Positions 42,381 through 53,150 of a DNA stretch of 64,000 bases are shown here, one piece after another. The position numbers and the translations under genes are program-made. The notes below the pieces were generated by a model that had not been told where the DNA came from, did not search any database, and was given only the letters and a program-made list of their open reading frames with translations. Positions within the stretch are counted from its first letter, which is position 1, and each line of letters begins with the position of its first letter. Location: NCBI RefSeq assembly GCF_025370935.1, contig NC_133472.1:19390925-19454924 (forward strand), read 5' to 3'. The stretch comes from Choristoneura fumiferana. Lineage: Eukaryota; Arthropoda; Insecta; Lepidoptera; Tortricidae.

Positions 42381-42650
42381 ACGACCGAATGGCCAAGTGG
42401 TTAGAGAACCTGACTATGAAGCTTAAGGTTCCGGGTTCGATTCCTGGCCAGTGCAGATATTTGTATGAATAATACAAATGTTTGTTCTCGGGTCTTGGGT
42501 GTTTAATATGTATTTAAGTTCTATATAAGTATGTTTATCCGTTGCCTAGTATCCATAGTACAATTTTTGCTTAGTTTGGGACTAGGTCAATTGGTTTCAA
42601 GTGTCCTATGATATTTATATTTATTTATTTATTATTAAGGAGTCCTGGTG
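42381..42650 (+). mobile_element. tRNA-derived SINE, copy 1
   Basis: Box A TGGCCAAGTGG at 42390-42400 and box B GGTTCGATTCC at 42434-42444 are perfect or near-perfect polymerase III promoter boxes at the tRNA distance. The tRNA-unrelated body follows (GATATTTGTATGAA, GGGTCTTGGGTGTTTAATATG, TTTATCCGTTGCCTAG, TTTTTGCTTAGTTTGGG) and ends in a TATTTATTTATT tail at about 42616-42640. Copy 2 is at 45690. Confidence 0.9.
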
Positions 42651-42859
42651 CTTCATCACTTGTTTTACCTTACCATATGCCTTACGAGGAACATAAAGTG
42701 CTTTGCAACTGTGTCAAAGTAATTAAAATTCAACCCGTGAAATACTTGTTATTGAGTATTAACTCCGATGGTCAACTGTGGTCTTCATCATCCGTTCCAC
42801 TTCACCAAATGATGATTTTCAAGAGCAAATGCACGAGTTACTACTAAATATATCCAATT

Positions 42860-42950
42860 TACTATAGGTGTCCCTACAACATTTGAAGAGTTCCCTTGAT
42901 TGCCTTAAGATCCAATCATCAGATCCTTATTTGGTGCTTATGGGACCTAA
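42860..42950 (+). repeat. GAGTTCCCTTGATTGCC dispersed repeat
   Basis: GAAGAGTTCCCTTGATTGCC and AAGATCCAATCATCAGATCC are words of a lepidopteran repeat also seen, worn, near 735-900. Confidence 0.45.
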
Positions 42951-43796
42951 TTAAAGACATCTGTACACAAATGCAAAAAAAAAATTCTAATCAGTTCATA
43001 ATTATAAATGACGGAGTTCTGAGGTAACAAACATAAAAAAAAAATACAACCCAATTGATAACCTCCTCCTTTTTTGAATTCGGTTAATAATATCTTCATA
43101 GCCATAATGACTGCAAATTTTGCATACAGGTAAATAGAACAGTTATTCAAGATTCCCTGGGGATTAGACACAAAAATATTTATTTGATCTGTTTAGCTCT
43201 AGCTGTTAAGAGACTTGGATAATTTTAGAGATACAGGTATTATTTTTTATTTGATGATTGTGGTTTTTGGGAATTCCTGCGGGATAGAAAACATTAGTTG
43301 ACCTTAAATATTACCTAAGCGCGTATTCTTTGAAACCAAAAAGATCTTGAGAGAAGGATGTACCTAAGTCAGTATGAAAGTAAGATTTGAAAAAATTAAT
43401 TTGTCAGATCTAATCTTTCTTCAGTCTAATCTAAAGGCTTACGCGAATGGTTCCGCGGGTAAAAGTTGGTAATCAATAATCGTAAATTTCTAGTAAGTAC
43501 TCAGTCAACTTTTTATGTGTTAAGATTTCAAATTCAATTTCACTTTCCTTGTATTATATATATGCAATTGTTTTGTGAGTGGGCTGCGTTCATTACTCCT
43601 CGCTAAAACGGTTGGATGAAGTGGGATGAAAAATTTGATATTTGTCGCAGTAGAGTGGCGCCGTAAGAACTTTATTCCCTCTGGATTGGAGACATCAGTC
43701 ATGCATGACAAGACAAGATAACTCGCGCTTGTCTCACTCTCCAAGTTGTGTAACGGAAATTTTCACTGCATGCCATATTATGTGGTCTAACATTAT

Positions 43797-43920
43797 AAGT
43801 AGAATAGAATAGAATAGAATGGAATAGAATAGAAGACATTTATTCTCATTCACAAAGACACACAAATACAACCAAACTATAAAACAACAACAGCAAACAC
43901 AAATAAAACAAAAAAAAAAG
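43797..43920 (-). mobile_element. LINE 3' end with (AGAAT)n tail, minus strand
   Basis: Six or seven AGAAT units at 43799-43833 precede AAGACATTTATTCTCATTC; on the minus strand this is a 3' UTR ending in (ATTCT)n, as in several insect LINEs. Confidence 0.5.
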
Positions 43921-44229
43921 AAATACAAAAATTGAAATATATGATTTTGTGTGTCCCCGCAAAAATGAAACGTAAGTAGGATACTTTAATCACAATATTC
44001 CCACGCGACTGAAGAAATTCCAAAATTTAAGAAGCTGTTTAGGGCCGAGAAATTTGTTGCTTTTAATTTTATGCTATGTTAATGAAGACCATGATTACAT
44101 TTTTGGGACCCCAGGGACTTTTTTAAATACGGTATTTCAATTCAACTGCTAGATTTAACGGTTTACGCGTGTGCTGCCGCAGGTAAAGACTAGTAATATG
44201 TATTGATGTAGCCTGCATAACTTTTCCAG

Positions 44230-44421
44230 AATGATTCTGAACTGTTTGGTCGGACTGTCAGAGTGAATATTGCAGCACCACAGCGCATCAAGGAAGGCTC
44301 TACACGTCCAGTATGGTCTGAAGATACATGGCTGCAGAAGCATGCAGGGGAAACCCTGCCTTTAGAGAAAGATGGTGCAGAATCGGAACAAAAAGATGAC
44401 CCTGAATCACAAAAAAACACT
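44230..44421 (+). CDS. PPIE: PPIE exon 2, RRM end and linker
   Basis: Sixty-four codons after the acceptor TTTTCCAG. NDSELFGRTVRVNIAAP finishes the RRM, then RIKEGSTRPVWSEDTWLQK is the conserved PPIE linker, followed by an acidic Glu/Asp/Lys-rich tail to QKNT. The donor GTGAGT at 44422 is strong, phase 0. The frame is the same as in exon 1 and exon 3, with no stop, so splicing gives one continuous product. Confidence 0.92.
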
Positions 44422-44699
44422 GTGAGTATTATACCTAATTACTCAAATGAACTACATACCTATATACATATCCAGTATATAGTCTTATGTATTTTCATGT
44501 CAATAATATTAGATGATGGATGATAATTTTGTTGAATGATACAAAAATTACACTGCAGAAAAGTTGGATAAAGTGGGATGAGACAATTTGACATCCCAAA
44601 CTGGGGTCCCTCTGTATCAGACATCTGTCCTGGTTGTCAAGGTGAGATAACTCGGGCTTTCTCCCTCTCCATTAGTTGTGTAACGGCGGTTTCCTTTGC

Positions 44700-45250
44700 A
44701 CATGTTTAACTATTAACGGAGTAGAATACTGGAATACCAGCGAAGTCGACTTTCTTTATTCTCTGCGACTGGGGCCACTTTAAATGAATACTTTATCAAA
44801 TACATTTTCATTTCGGCTGTGTGCAACTTTTGTTCGTGCTTTTTGAGGGTGGTCCAACACTCTGCTCCATAAGTCATTGCGGGTCTGACAGCAGTTTTGT
44901 AAATTTTGCCTTTAGTTTTTATTGGCATTTTGTTATCGCAGAGGACGCCAGATAGGGATCGCCATTTCAGCCAAGCTTGTTTACTCGATGATTCACGTCT
45001 TCTTCTATGTGCGCATCTGTCGTAAGCATGGCCAGATATTTAAAGCGGGAATGGGTAGTGCTGTGGAGTCAATAAGTATGTCACATATTTCTTCAGAGCC
45101 CCAAAGTCACATTCCATGAATTCTGTTTTTACGACTAACTCGCAGGCCGTGCCGTTCAAGCTCCCCAGCCATGTGTTGAAAGTATTTTGTAGCCTGATTA
45201 ATGTTCCGCAGAAACATGCACCATGGGATCTGGTGATATGGTCCAAGTAA
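44700..45250 (-). pseudogene. RTE-like LINE reverse transcriptase fragment in PPIE intron 2
   Basis: Minus-strand frames give GELERHGLRVSRKN and TEFMECDFGALKKY near 45050-45170 (shifted), then MPIKTKGKIYKTAVRPAMTYG, AECW and HTAEMKM near 44820-44928, and a RLRWY end. GKIYKT-VRPA-YG-ECW is the post-polymerase segment typical of RTE-clade LINEs. It has frameshifts and is 5'-truncated. It lies antisense to PPIE. Confidence 0.7.
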
Positions 45251-45689
45251 GGTTAAAAAGTAGTGACTTAGAACCTTGGTTACTCCTACGGGTCGCTAAT
45301 CCCTGCTCTCTTTATCTAGTGCTGACGTACCGTACATATCTTGAATTAGAGTGATGTATGATGGGATCTTTGTGAATGATAACGCTTGCCAAACCAGCTC
45401 TCTTCTGTAAACTAATTGACTGACAGTCCTAAACATACTTAATACGTATAATAATATTTAATACATACTTAAATACATTGAACATTCATGACTACAGAAC
45501 AATCCTTGCTGAACCGATTGCCGATTGAAATAATGGGATAGGGAATATCCCAAAAAATAATTGTTCCGATATTCATATTTTTTATATTAATTTCCACCCC
45601 AATCTGGGATTGAGTAGTTATGTGAGCTTCTTAGTCAAGTTCTCCAAACATGAAACTCAATTTTACTTTTAGTAAAGCATAGATTTTAG

Positions 45690-45930
45690 ACGACCAGATG
45701 GCCTAGTGGTTAGAGAACCTGACTATGAAGCTTGAGGTCCCGGGTTCGATTCCCGTGTTGGGGCAGATATTTGTATGAAAAATATGAATGTTTCTTCTCG
45801 GGGCTTGGGTGTTCAATATGTATTTTAAGTATGTATCTATCTATATAATTATATTTATCCGTTGCTTAGTATCCATAACACAAGCTTTGCTTTGTCCCGT
45901 GTCTTTTTTTAATAGATGACGCGTTGAACT
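45690..45930 (+). mobile_element. tRNA-derived SINE, copy 2
   Basis: Box A TGGCCTAGTGG (45699-45709) and box B GGTTCGATTCC (45743-45753) are exact matches to the consensus boxes. The body follows copy 1 (GCAGATATTTGTATGAA, GGCTTGGGTGTTCAATATG, TTATCCGTTGCTTAG). It ends near 45905 before the PPIE acceptor. Confidence 0.9.
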
Positions 45931-45955
45931 GATCAATTTATTTGTTTCTTCGCAG

Positions 45956-46162
45956 GTGCAGGCAGTAGCAAAACCAATAGAAAAACGTAACCCTCAAGTT
46001 TATTTTGACATGAATGTTGGAAAGCAGGAACTTGGTCGCATCATCATTATGCTAAGAGCCGATGTAGTTCCAAAAACTGCAGAAAACTTCAGAGCTCTGT
46101 GTACTCATGAAAAAGGCTTTGGATATCAAGGGAGCAGCTTTCATCGCATTATTCCAGACTTT
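45956..46162 (+). CDS. PPIE: PPIE exon 3, first half of cyclophilin domain
   Basis: Sixty-nine codons after the acceptor TTCGCAG. NPQVYFDMNVGKQELGRI opens the peptidyl-prolyl isomerase domain; MLRADVVPKTAENFRALC, THEKGFGYQGSSFHRIIPDF follows. FHRI carries the catalytic Arg of cyclophilins. The exon ends at PDF with donor GTATCC at 46163, phase 0; in the family this point is followed by a QGGDF-type exon. That exon, with the rest of the active site, was not found up to 64000, so the gene continues outside or is broken. Confidence 0.93.
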
Positions 46163-46206
46163 GTATCCTTTTCAATTTTCTTCTGTGCATAACTTTACAT
46201 TCCGTC

Positions 46207-46338
46207 GGGGATACTGCAATACCGCGTAACTAGCATTTTCCATAAGGTAATTTGCACTGTCAGGACAGTACAATGTCAGTACTGTTAGTGCAGTGAAAAT
46301 TATACCTTATGAAAAATTTTAGTTACGCGGTATTCCCG
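46207..46338. mobile_element. Palindromic MITE, GGGATAC...CGCGTAACTA ends
   Basis: CGGGGATACTGCAATACCG and CGGTATTCCCG are inverted, followed inward by CGCGTAACTA/TAGTTACGCG and TTCCATAAGGTAA/TTATACCTTATGAA. A 130-bp hairpin with a CAGGACAGTAC centre. Confidence 0.75.
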
Positions 46339-46442
46339 TATCTTCGATGATACCTACATAAAAATAAAATTGCTTGCTTGGAAATTGGACCCTGCTGCTT
46401 ATCCTTTCGTACTATTGGCTGAGAGCTGTGTGTTTAGGTTTA

Positions 46443-46583
46443 GGTACTGTTTCACGATCCAATGATTAGTGTTAACTGACGGTTAAATGTCATGCCGTCT
46501 CTATTTGTTTTCTTCGAATAGACGGAGACGGCATCACATTTAACCGTCAGTTAACACTTATCAATGGATGCTGAAACAGCACC
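46443..46583. mobile_element. Palindromic MITE, GTTTCACCATCC family, copy 1
   Basis: GGTACTGTTTCACGATCC returns inverted as GGATGCTGAAACAGCACC; arms of about 58 bp include GTGTTAACTGACGGTTAAAT. The next copy begins 19 bp downstream. Confidence 0.85.
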
Positions 46584-46601
46584 TTAGACTCGAAATAGTA
46601 A

Positions 46602-46742
46602 GGGGTGGTTTCACCATCCATTGATTAGTGATAACTGATGGTTAGATGTGATGCCGTCTGTATTTGTTTTGTTCGAATAGACATAAATGGCATCACATTT
46701 AACCGTCAGTTAACACTAATCAAAGGATGGTGAAACAGCCCC
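46602..46742. mobile_element. Palindromic MITE, GTTTCACCATCC family, copy 2
   Basis: GGGGTGGTTTCACCATCC and GGATGGTGAAACAGCCCC form the ends. It is in the same family as 46443-46583 and the two are in tandem. Confidence 0.85.
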
Positions 46743-47253
46743 TAAGAATTTCAAATTCACTGGGGCCGCTTTTGTTAGTAAAGTTTTGTCACGTTTGGCG
46801 AGTCGATAAGCATCCTGTATATGCTTATACAAGCCGCTGATATGATATGAGTTCGTTGTAGACTTGCCAATGAATTAGGATTAAATATTTCTGTAGATTA
46901 TAGTGTGTTAAGTCAATGTTTTTTTGATAAAAACTAAAATTGTTTTGTAATAGCTTATGCCCGCGACTTCGTCTGCGCGGATCTAGGTTATCGCGCGGTG
47001 GCTACCTCTACCGGAATAAAAGGTATCCTATGTTGATCTTTGGGGTTCAAACTACCTATATACCAAATTTCATCAAAATCGGTTCAGTGGTATCGACGTG
47101 AAAGCGTAACAGACAGACAGACAGAGTTACTTTCGCATTTATAATATTAAGTAGGGATTAATTACACAGTCTACAAGTGAAACCGTCTAGTTAAGTACGT
47201 TAGCGATAACGATAACTGGCGGTTGTTAATGGTTTTTCATAATTTTTTACATA
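46743..47253. repeat. PPIE intron 3 segment with reverse dispersed repeat
   Basis: 46955-47150 is a reverse copy of the ACTAATATTATAAATG repeat: TTATGCCCGCGACTTCG to (CAGA)n at 47110-47125 and CGCATTTATAATATTAAG. The remainder is unique AT-rich intron. Confidence 0.6.
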
Positions 47254-48548
47254 CAGTCGTGGCCCACTAATTATGAACAGCCTTAGTATTATATATACTT
47301 TTTATAAAACTGCTAAGTTGTATTTTAATATTAAAACTTATTTATTTTGTTTAACTATTACTTACTTAATTGAAGTATATATGAAGTTGATTAAAACAAG
47401 TTTTAACAGCAAAAAAAATATAGATAATTATAAAAAAAGACATTTGAAATTAATTTATCCCATGAAAATAAACTGGCATACTAATTATAACGGAAACGAA
47501 AACACATGAACTACAAAGGACATTGCTGAAGTTATGTTAATATTTGATAGGGAATCCCTTATTCTGTAGCACTGCTAGACATCTTTTCGTCATAGACTCC
47601 ACTAGGGAGGGCACTGCATCTTTCTACAGGTATAGATCTCCATGATTCAAGTGTCGCCTCATAACGTTCGTTTAGATTTCTAATATTTTTATTGGCCAGA
47701 ATTTTTTTGACGTCATTCCAAATGTTCTCTATAGGGTTGAGATCTGGACTGCAGGAGGGCCAAGTCATTACAGAAACAGAATTACGATGGAACCAGTCCT
47801 TTACAGATTTCGCAGTGTGTTTGGGGTCGTTGTCTTGTTGAAATTCCCAAACAATTGGTAAATTTTCTTCAGCGTATGGCAGCATGGTGCTCTCCAAAAT
47901 GTCTCTGTACACATGCTGTCATAATACCGTCAATTCGCACCAATGGTCCCACGCCATGCCAAGAAATACAAACCCATAATTTAATATTCCCTCCGCCATG
48001 TTTCACTGTTACAGTTGTGTACTTGGGATTATTTATTTTTGTTTCATCAAACCATAACACATGCTTCCACTGAGTCAAAGTCCAGTCTTTGTGTTATTTT
48101 GCAAATTTAACCCTTGCATCTCTGTTTTTCTTGTTGACTAATGGTTTCTTGCGAGCTACCCTACCAAATAAATTCGCTTCGTTCAATCGTTTCCTTATAG
48201 TACGAGCTCCCAGACCAGATTGTTTCCAAAAAGTTGTAGTTTTATCTTATCTGACAGTGTAGGATTTTTTTTCGCCATCCTAACAATTAGGGCGTCAGTT
48301 CGGGGGGTTGTTTTACGTGCTCGTTGTTTCCGCTGGACTTTCTGGCATGTTCGATTCTTCTTAAAATATCTAATCGCATTAAATACTTTCGTTTTCGAAC
48401 ATTTAAGGTGTTCGGTAACCTTTCGATATTTCCACTTCCTCTCTAAAACCAATGTTACTATGGTGTTACTGATGGAAGCATCAGAACTTGTCTGTTCTGT
48501 ATCGAGCTATGTAAAATGTGTTTGTCCTTAATTAGTGGGCCACGACTG
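47254..48548 (-). mobile_element. Tc1-like transposon, both ends present
   Basis: CAGTCGTGGCCCACTAATTA at the left returns inverted at the right end (TAATTAGTGGGCCACGACTG), and TA flanks both ends (47252-47253, 48549-48550). The length, 1295 bp, is normal for a Tc1 element. The transposase is on the minus strand and has frameshifts. The end sequences are nearly identical, so the insertion is fairly recent. Confidence 0.93.
47559..48452 (-). pseudogene. Tc1-like transposase (DD34E), frameshifted
   Basis: The minus strand holds the helix-turn-helix part (KYRKVTEHLKCSKTKVFN; RARKTTPRTD, 48452-48195), then RKRLNEANLFGRVARKKPL near 48130-48190, LWFDETKI (first catalytic Asp, about 48040), FQQDNDPKHTA (second Asp) and LNPIENIW (Glu) within 47912-47559. 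The spacing between second Asp and Glu is 34 residues, the Tc1 signature. Frames change near 48195, there is a stop at about 48091, and the frame changes again near 47890, so the enzyme is dead although all three catalytic residues remain. Confidence 0.88.
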
Positions 48549-48550
48549 TA

Positions 48551-48880
48551 TAGGCCAGCCTGCACCAACTAGATCTAAAATAAAATTAAGCTTAAATCTG
48601 ATTTAAGCCCGACAGTTCCAGGTTTTGACACAGCTGAATTTAAAACTAAGGCTGTGTGTGCGACAGAGGTGTGCGAGGGTGTTTTGAGGCATGTATTTTC
48701 ATGAACCAATAGAAACGCTTCTTTTACCTATCCTCGCACAGCACCGCTATAATGGAAACAGCTGAGCGGAGCGAGGCGAAGTAAATAAAGCGTTCCTATT
48801 GGCTCCTGAAAAACATTCCTCGCAACACAATTTGACACATCTCTAGTTGCAGCGCAGCCCTAAACTAGATTTATCTTTTT
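48551..48880. mobile_element. Two MITEs, one nested in the other
   Basis: An outer element begins GGCCAGCCTGCACCAACTAG and seems to end TAAACTAGATTTATC...GGTGCAAATG. Inside it, 48649-48857 is a palindrome with AAGGCTGTGTGTGCGACAG and GTTGCAGCGCAGCCCT ends and a GAGCGGAGCGAGGCGAAGT centre, the same family as 50130-50354. Confidence 0.65.
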
Positions 48881-48906
48881 GGTGCAAATGTTTAAAACTT
48901 CACAAG

Positions 48907-49062
48907 TACAGATCTATTGAATAATGTTTTCCATCGTATTTTGTGGAATAACTTCGTATTCATCTTGCTTTCTCAATAAGCTTCAGTAAGCTAGTTGAGA
49001 AAGCAAGATAAATACGAACTTTTCCGACAAAGTACAATGGCAAAACATTATTCAATAGATCT
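48907..49062. mobile_element. Palindromic MITE, ACAGATCTATTGAATAATG ends
   Basis: The first 30 bases return inverted at the right end (CATTATTCAATAGATCTGT); inner arms CTTGCTTTCTCAA/TTGAGAAAGCAAG also pair. About 156 bp, no coding. Confidence 0.88.
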
Positions 49063-49094
49063 GTAAACACGTTTAGATGAGTGAAAGGACTTAT

Positions 49095-49363
49095 CCTACT
49101 CCTACTAATATTATAAATGTGAAAATTCGTGTGTGAGTATGTTTGTTACTTCTTCACGCTGAAACGGCTGGATGAAATTTGGCAAAAAGTTAGATAAAAA
49201 CCTGGATTAAAATATAGGGTACTTTTTATCCCGATATTGCCACGGGATAGGGATAAAATCTCGAAATAACAACCGCTGGGCTTACCCCGTTATTTGAACA
49301 GACCCCGTTATCAGTGGTAAAGATTTAATGAAATCGAATCATAGGGTGTTCATACAATATCTA
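49095..49363 (+). repeat. Dispersed repeat, ACTAATATTATAAATG type, split by a transposon
   Basis: Starts ACTAATATTATAAATGTG and contains CTGAAACGGCTGGATGAA and GATAGGGATAAAATCTCG. The last word recurs at 52300-52320, beyond the element at 49365-52046, in sequence that looks like the same kind of repeat. Confidence 0.55.
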
Positions 49364-50129
49364 CAAGGTGTTAATTAAATAACTGAAAACCTCATACACC
49401 CCAAATTTTTTTTTTATTTTAAGTTATTTTAATGCTTTTGTTTACAAATCTATATTAATAATTTCGTACCGGTCTACGGTAGACTCGAACGACATGCACA
49501 TCAAATTGAAGAGCGTAAAAAATTAGTCAATCCGAGTCGACAACTTGTAGGCGGAAAATTCGGATTATCGAGTATTTTCAATATAAACTTGAATAAATTA
49601 CTAAGTATATAATGGCGTTGCGAAGTAAACATGTCAATGTCATTACATCAAAGTGGCGTTAGTGTCACGTCATCACGTGTCACAGGTTCGTATTTCGTTC
49701 TCCATTGTGACCTCTTAAAGGCCCCACACACGGTACGATTCGTCGTTTTTCATCAGATCGATCGTACAGCATCATAGTTATTTGGGCAAATAAGATTTAG
49801 GAAAAATATCTACTGGTGAAATACCGACGTAGGTTAGCTGTGAAAGTGTTTGTGATAATATTAAGGCTGGGAATATACGTCGAATTTTCGGTAAGTACGA
49901 CTACGACAGTCATTACACTGGCAAAAAAAATTTTTCAAACATTATTATGAGTCTACATTTTACCCGAGCGAAGCCGGGTTTTCATCTAGTATCTTAATGA
50001 TTTCAAGAGATATTCGTATGTTTTGTTAAGTCAGTAATTCTACTTTACTTGTAACTCTACGCTAGCAATTAGTGCTTGTCAGTGGAGCTTTGCCGTTTCT
50101 CGTGACGTAATGCATGACGTTTGTCAATG

Positions 50130-50354
50130 CCTTAGGCTGCGTCTCCACCAGAGGTGTTCGAGGATGTGTTGGGAGGAATATGTTTGCCATTCATGAACCA
50201 CCGCTTTATTTACCTATCCTCGCACAGCACATCTCTGGTGGAAATAGTTGAGCGGAGCGAGGATAGGTAAATGAAGCGTTTTTATTGGTTCATGACAAAT
50301 GCATTCCTCGCTGTCGCAACACATCCCCGCATATCTCTGGTGCAAACGCAACCT
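50130..50354. mobile_element. Palindromic MITE, GGCTGCGTCTCCACCAGAG ends
   Basis: AGGCTGCGTCTCCACCAGAG returns inverted as CTCTGGTGCAAACGCAACCT; arms include GGATGTGTTG/CAACACATCC and ACCTATCCTCGC/GCGAGGATAGGT. Same family as 48649-48857. Confidence 0.85.
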
Positions 50355-50699
50355 TAACCTAGTAGGTAGGTAAGGTAGTCTCTGTCTGCCAGAAACTAGT
50401 GGTCCTTCGTTCGTATCCAGTGAAGACATTTATTTGTTCACTTTGTGTCTGAGTTTTTGATATCTTCCTAGATTTTAGGTAAATATTTTAGAGACAAAAG
50501 TCTTCAAAATTCGGTTTCAATGGTCTTGCCTCTCTAATACAACCGAGGATCTCAAATACGGTGCTGGTAGTATTTGATATTTTAACTTTATTTAGTAAAT
50601 AAAAACACTTCCATTAAATATGCTCATTTAATAACACTACTACTATTATTTACAAACACCATTATCAAAAAATATCTACGAATCGTAGTGGCATACAGC

Positions 50700-51666
50700 T
50701 TACTCGAGCAACGACTCAAAATGCCTGCCATTTTGCTGAATACAAAGTAATGCTCGTCGTCTCAAATTGGTTTTGAGCGAGTTGAGCGCTTCATTATTAT
50801 TCTTCACCGCTTCGAATGCTGTTATGATTTTTCGTCGCAGCTCAGCTTCAGTTGATGGGACGTATTCATCATCGTAGACTATGGTCTTCACCCGACCCCA
50901 TAAACGTAAGTCGTCAAATCAGGGGACCTAGCAGGCCACTGGACTGGAGCTCCACGGCCGATCCAATGTCGTCCGTACTGTTCATCCCAATGTCTTCTGA
51001 CGTTAATTTGGAAATGAGCCGGCGCGCCGTCATGCTGGTAGTACATATTCCTAGCTCTTTCCAAAGGAACGTCATTCTCTTCACGCCACTGAAATAACAA
51101 TTCCGAAAGAGTATCCCTCAGAAAGTGCAAATATGTCTCACCATTTAGTCGTGGCAAAAACACCGGCCCCAGTACGTAAGGTCCTATGATTCCTGCCCTA
51201 ACATTCAATGAAAACCGATGTTGAAATGAATCTTCTTCCAATAAAAAAGGGTTCTCGGGTTCTCGTAAGGGTAGTCGTGCCTGTTATGCTGGTTAAATAA
51301 ACCTCTTCTTGTGAAGGGTACATTCGTCAGTCCAAAGAATGTTCCTATCCCAGTGTCTGAGAAACCATTCACAGAACGTAACACGCGGCTCATAGTCCAA
51401 GGGAGTTAACTCTTGGCATCGTCTGTAGTGATATGGGTGTTGTTGATAATTTTTTTTTTTATATTCCACACTTGTATGTGGCTACAGGCGAAACGTCTTC
51501 CTGCTTGTCTCGTGCTTGCCGTTGGCTTATTACGGAAATAATCCAATATTGCGTCTTCCAAACCTGGATCCAGGACTTCAGCACCTCTACCTACGGCTGT
51601 TGAGGGAGCATCTGCGTAGCTGCTGACATTGTCCCGTTGGATACCGTAACACCAAACTCTTCTCAA
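50700..51666 (-). pseudogene. mariner-related transposase (about DD41D), frameshifted
   Basis: The N-terminal frame (51666-51406) has NVSSYADAPSTAVGRGAEV, then AILDYFRNKPTASTRQAGRRF, a helix-turn-helix region. 51393-51205 has FTRRGLFNQHNRHDYPYENP, just after the first catalytic Asp region. 51241-50888 has FSLNVRAGIIGPYVLGPVFL, YYQHDGAPAHF (second Asp), WIGRGAPVQWPARSPDLT; after a small deletion the frame 50891-50700 gives the end. Counting across that break, the third Asp would be about 41 residues after the second, as in rosa-type DD41D elements. At least three frame changes make it inactive. Confidence 0.75.
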
Positions 51667-52046
51667 AAAGTAGCACAGCTAAATTGACGTTATCGTTGCA
51701 ACGCGCTAGCATCCGAACCATTTCACAATATTAAACATTCGTGTATCTAAACGCCATCGTGATAGTTATTGCGAGAAAACTTAGAACCTCGAGTTTTACA
51801 GAAGTAAATGACATGACATGACGTATCAACTTAGAAAATCAAAACTAACAGAAAAACGGCCAGTAAATATGCAACCTCGCCAATACATTGGAGTGCTATG
51901 TTGCATATGTAACTTTTAGACAGGGCACCGTTTAAAATGGATTTAATAAAAGAAACACAAGCTACCCTAAAATAAAGTGCAATCGATTCTACTCTCGATT
52001 CTGTACAAACTACTTTCTGGTTTTCAGTTAATTAATTAACACCTTG

Positions 52047-52470
52047 TATATATATAAAAGACATTTATTTATGATTATGGACTTTTACGCCCAAATGAAA
52101 CCTTTTTTTAAACCCGTTGGCATACAATATACCTATGAATAAAAATAGTATATTGTTTTCATCAAATAGGTTATCAAATTATACACACTAAAAATATTAA
52201 TGTGCAGTCCCCTACTCTAGCATTTTCATTAAATTTTCACCCCTGATAACAGCTGGACGTCTGGAATAACACATAGGCTACTTTTTATTCTCACGGGGTA
52301 GGGCTAAAATCTCGAAATAACAAACGCTGCGTTTAATCTTGAAATTTTGGACAGTTGTTCTTAACACAACCACAATGAAGACCACGATATAAATTTTGGA
52401 AATTCCCAGGGGAATTGTGTAAAATTCCGGCATTTCAATTGTAAGTACCAGATCGAATACGTACTGTTTC
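52047..52470. repeat. Flank of the mariner-related element, repeat-derived
   Basis: 52240-52345 shares AACAGCTGGACGTCTGG, GGCTACTTTTTAT and GGGCTAAAATCTCGAAATAAC with 49150-49290. No gene. Confidence 0.45.
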
Positions 52471-53150
52471 ATCACGACACCAGCTCATTCGTCCAGAGTT
52501 GTGTTGGTTGTGGTTGAAAAGAAAAAAGTAGTTTCAAATGGGGTCGTTTTTTCTTCAACAAAGCGTTAAATTTATCCAATAAATAGTACTGCCCTGTTAT
52601 CGTTTTTCCATTTTATAAGAAGTCAAAATATATAATACCCTCTGAATTCCAAAAAACGGTCGCCATGACCTTTCCAGCTTTGGGACGGTTTTTGCTCTAC
52701 TCTCTATGGAGCAGGTTCGCCCGTGTATTTTTGGACCTCATTTTGGGACAGTCTCATTTTATTGTATAATCAAATACTACAATATATCACGAATGTAAGA
52801 CAAAAACTCACTCAGTGCTCTGTGGCATAGTTTTTTGAGAAAATGAGTTTCAAACTTTAAGTCCCGGAATTATATAAACAAACAGAAATATATATATATG
52901 CCTATGTACAGCAGTGGACGTCTTTCGGCTGACATGATGATGATGAATATATATACTACAACCGTAAGACCCACTTTTGTAACATGGCTCGAGAGGGCTA
53001 ATATATAGCTACATTTTGAAATATTAGTCGGTCCCATGTTAATCACGTTTATATGAAAATAGTTAAAAAAAATCTGGCTAAGAACTTCAATATTACCGGC
53101 TGCTTTTTGTTTTAAAATGTAGCCATATGTGTAAACTATAACCACAAAAA
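52471..53150. other. Intergenic with RTE tail piece
   Basis: 52893-52945 reads GCCTATGTACAGCAGTGGAC, GTCTTTCGGCTGACATG and (ATG)n, which is the 3' end of an RTE-like LINE also found at 55200-55275. Nothing else is recognised. Confidence 0.5.

Larger units (their letters stand above)
40811..44229 (+). other. PPIE intron 1
   Basis: 3.4 kb with donor GTATGT and acceptor TTTTCCAG. It carries a dispersed repeat (41540-41740), a LINE tail piece (42190-42290), a tRNA-SINE (42381-42650), a GAGTTCCCTTGATTGCC repeat (42860-42950) and a minus-strand LINE tail with (AGAAT)n (43797-43920). No further coding exon was seen. Confidence 0.75.
49365..52046 (-). mobile_element. mariner-related transposon, 2.7 kb
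   Basis: CAAGGTGTTAATTAAATAAC at 49365 and its inverse GTTAATTAATTAACACCTTG ending at 52046 form inverted ends (continuing TGAAAACC/GGTTTTCA), with TA on both outer sides. A transposase of the IS630-Tc1-mariner kind lies inside on the minus strand (50700-51666). The left 1.3 kb is non-coding and holds a MITE (50130-50354), so later insertions have lengthened it. Confidence 0.85.

Noticed and set aside
42381..42455. tRNA gene
   Set aside because: A and B boxes are perfect, but the sequence continues into a SINE body, a second copy exists at 45690, and the tRNA cloverleaf is incomplete.
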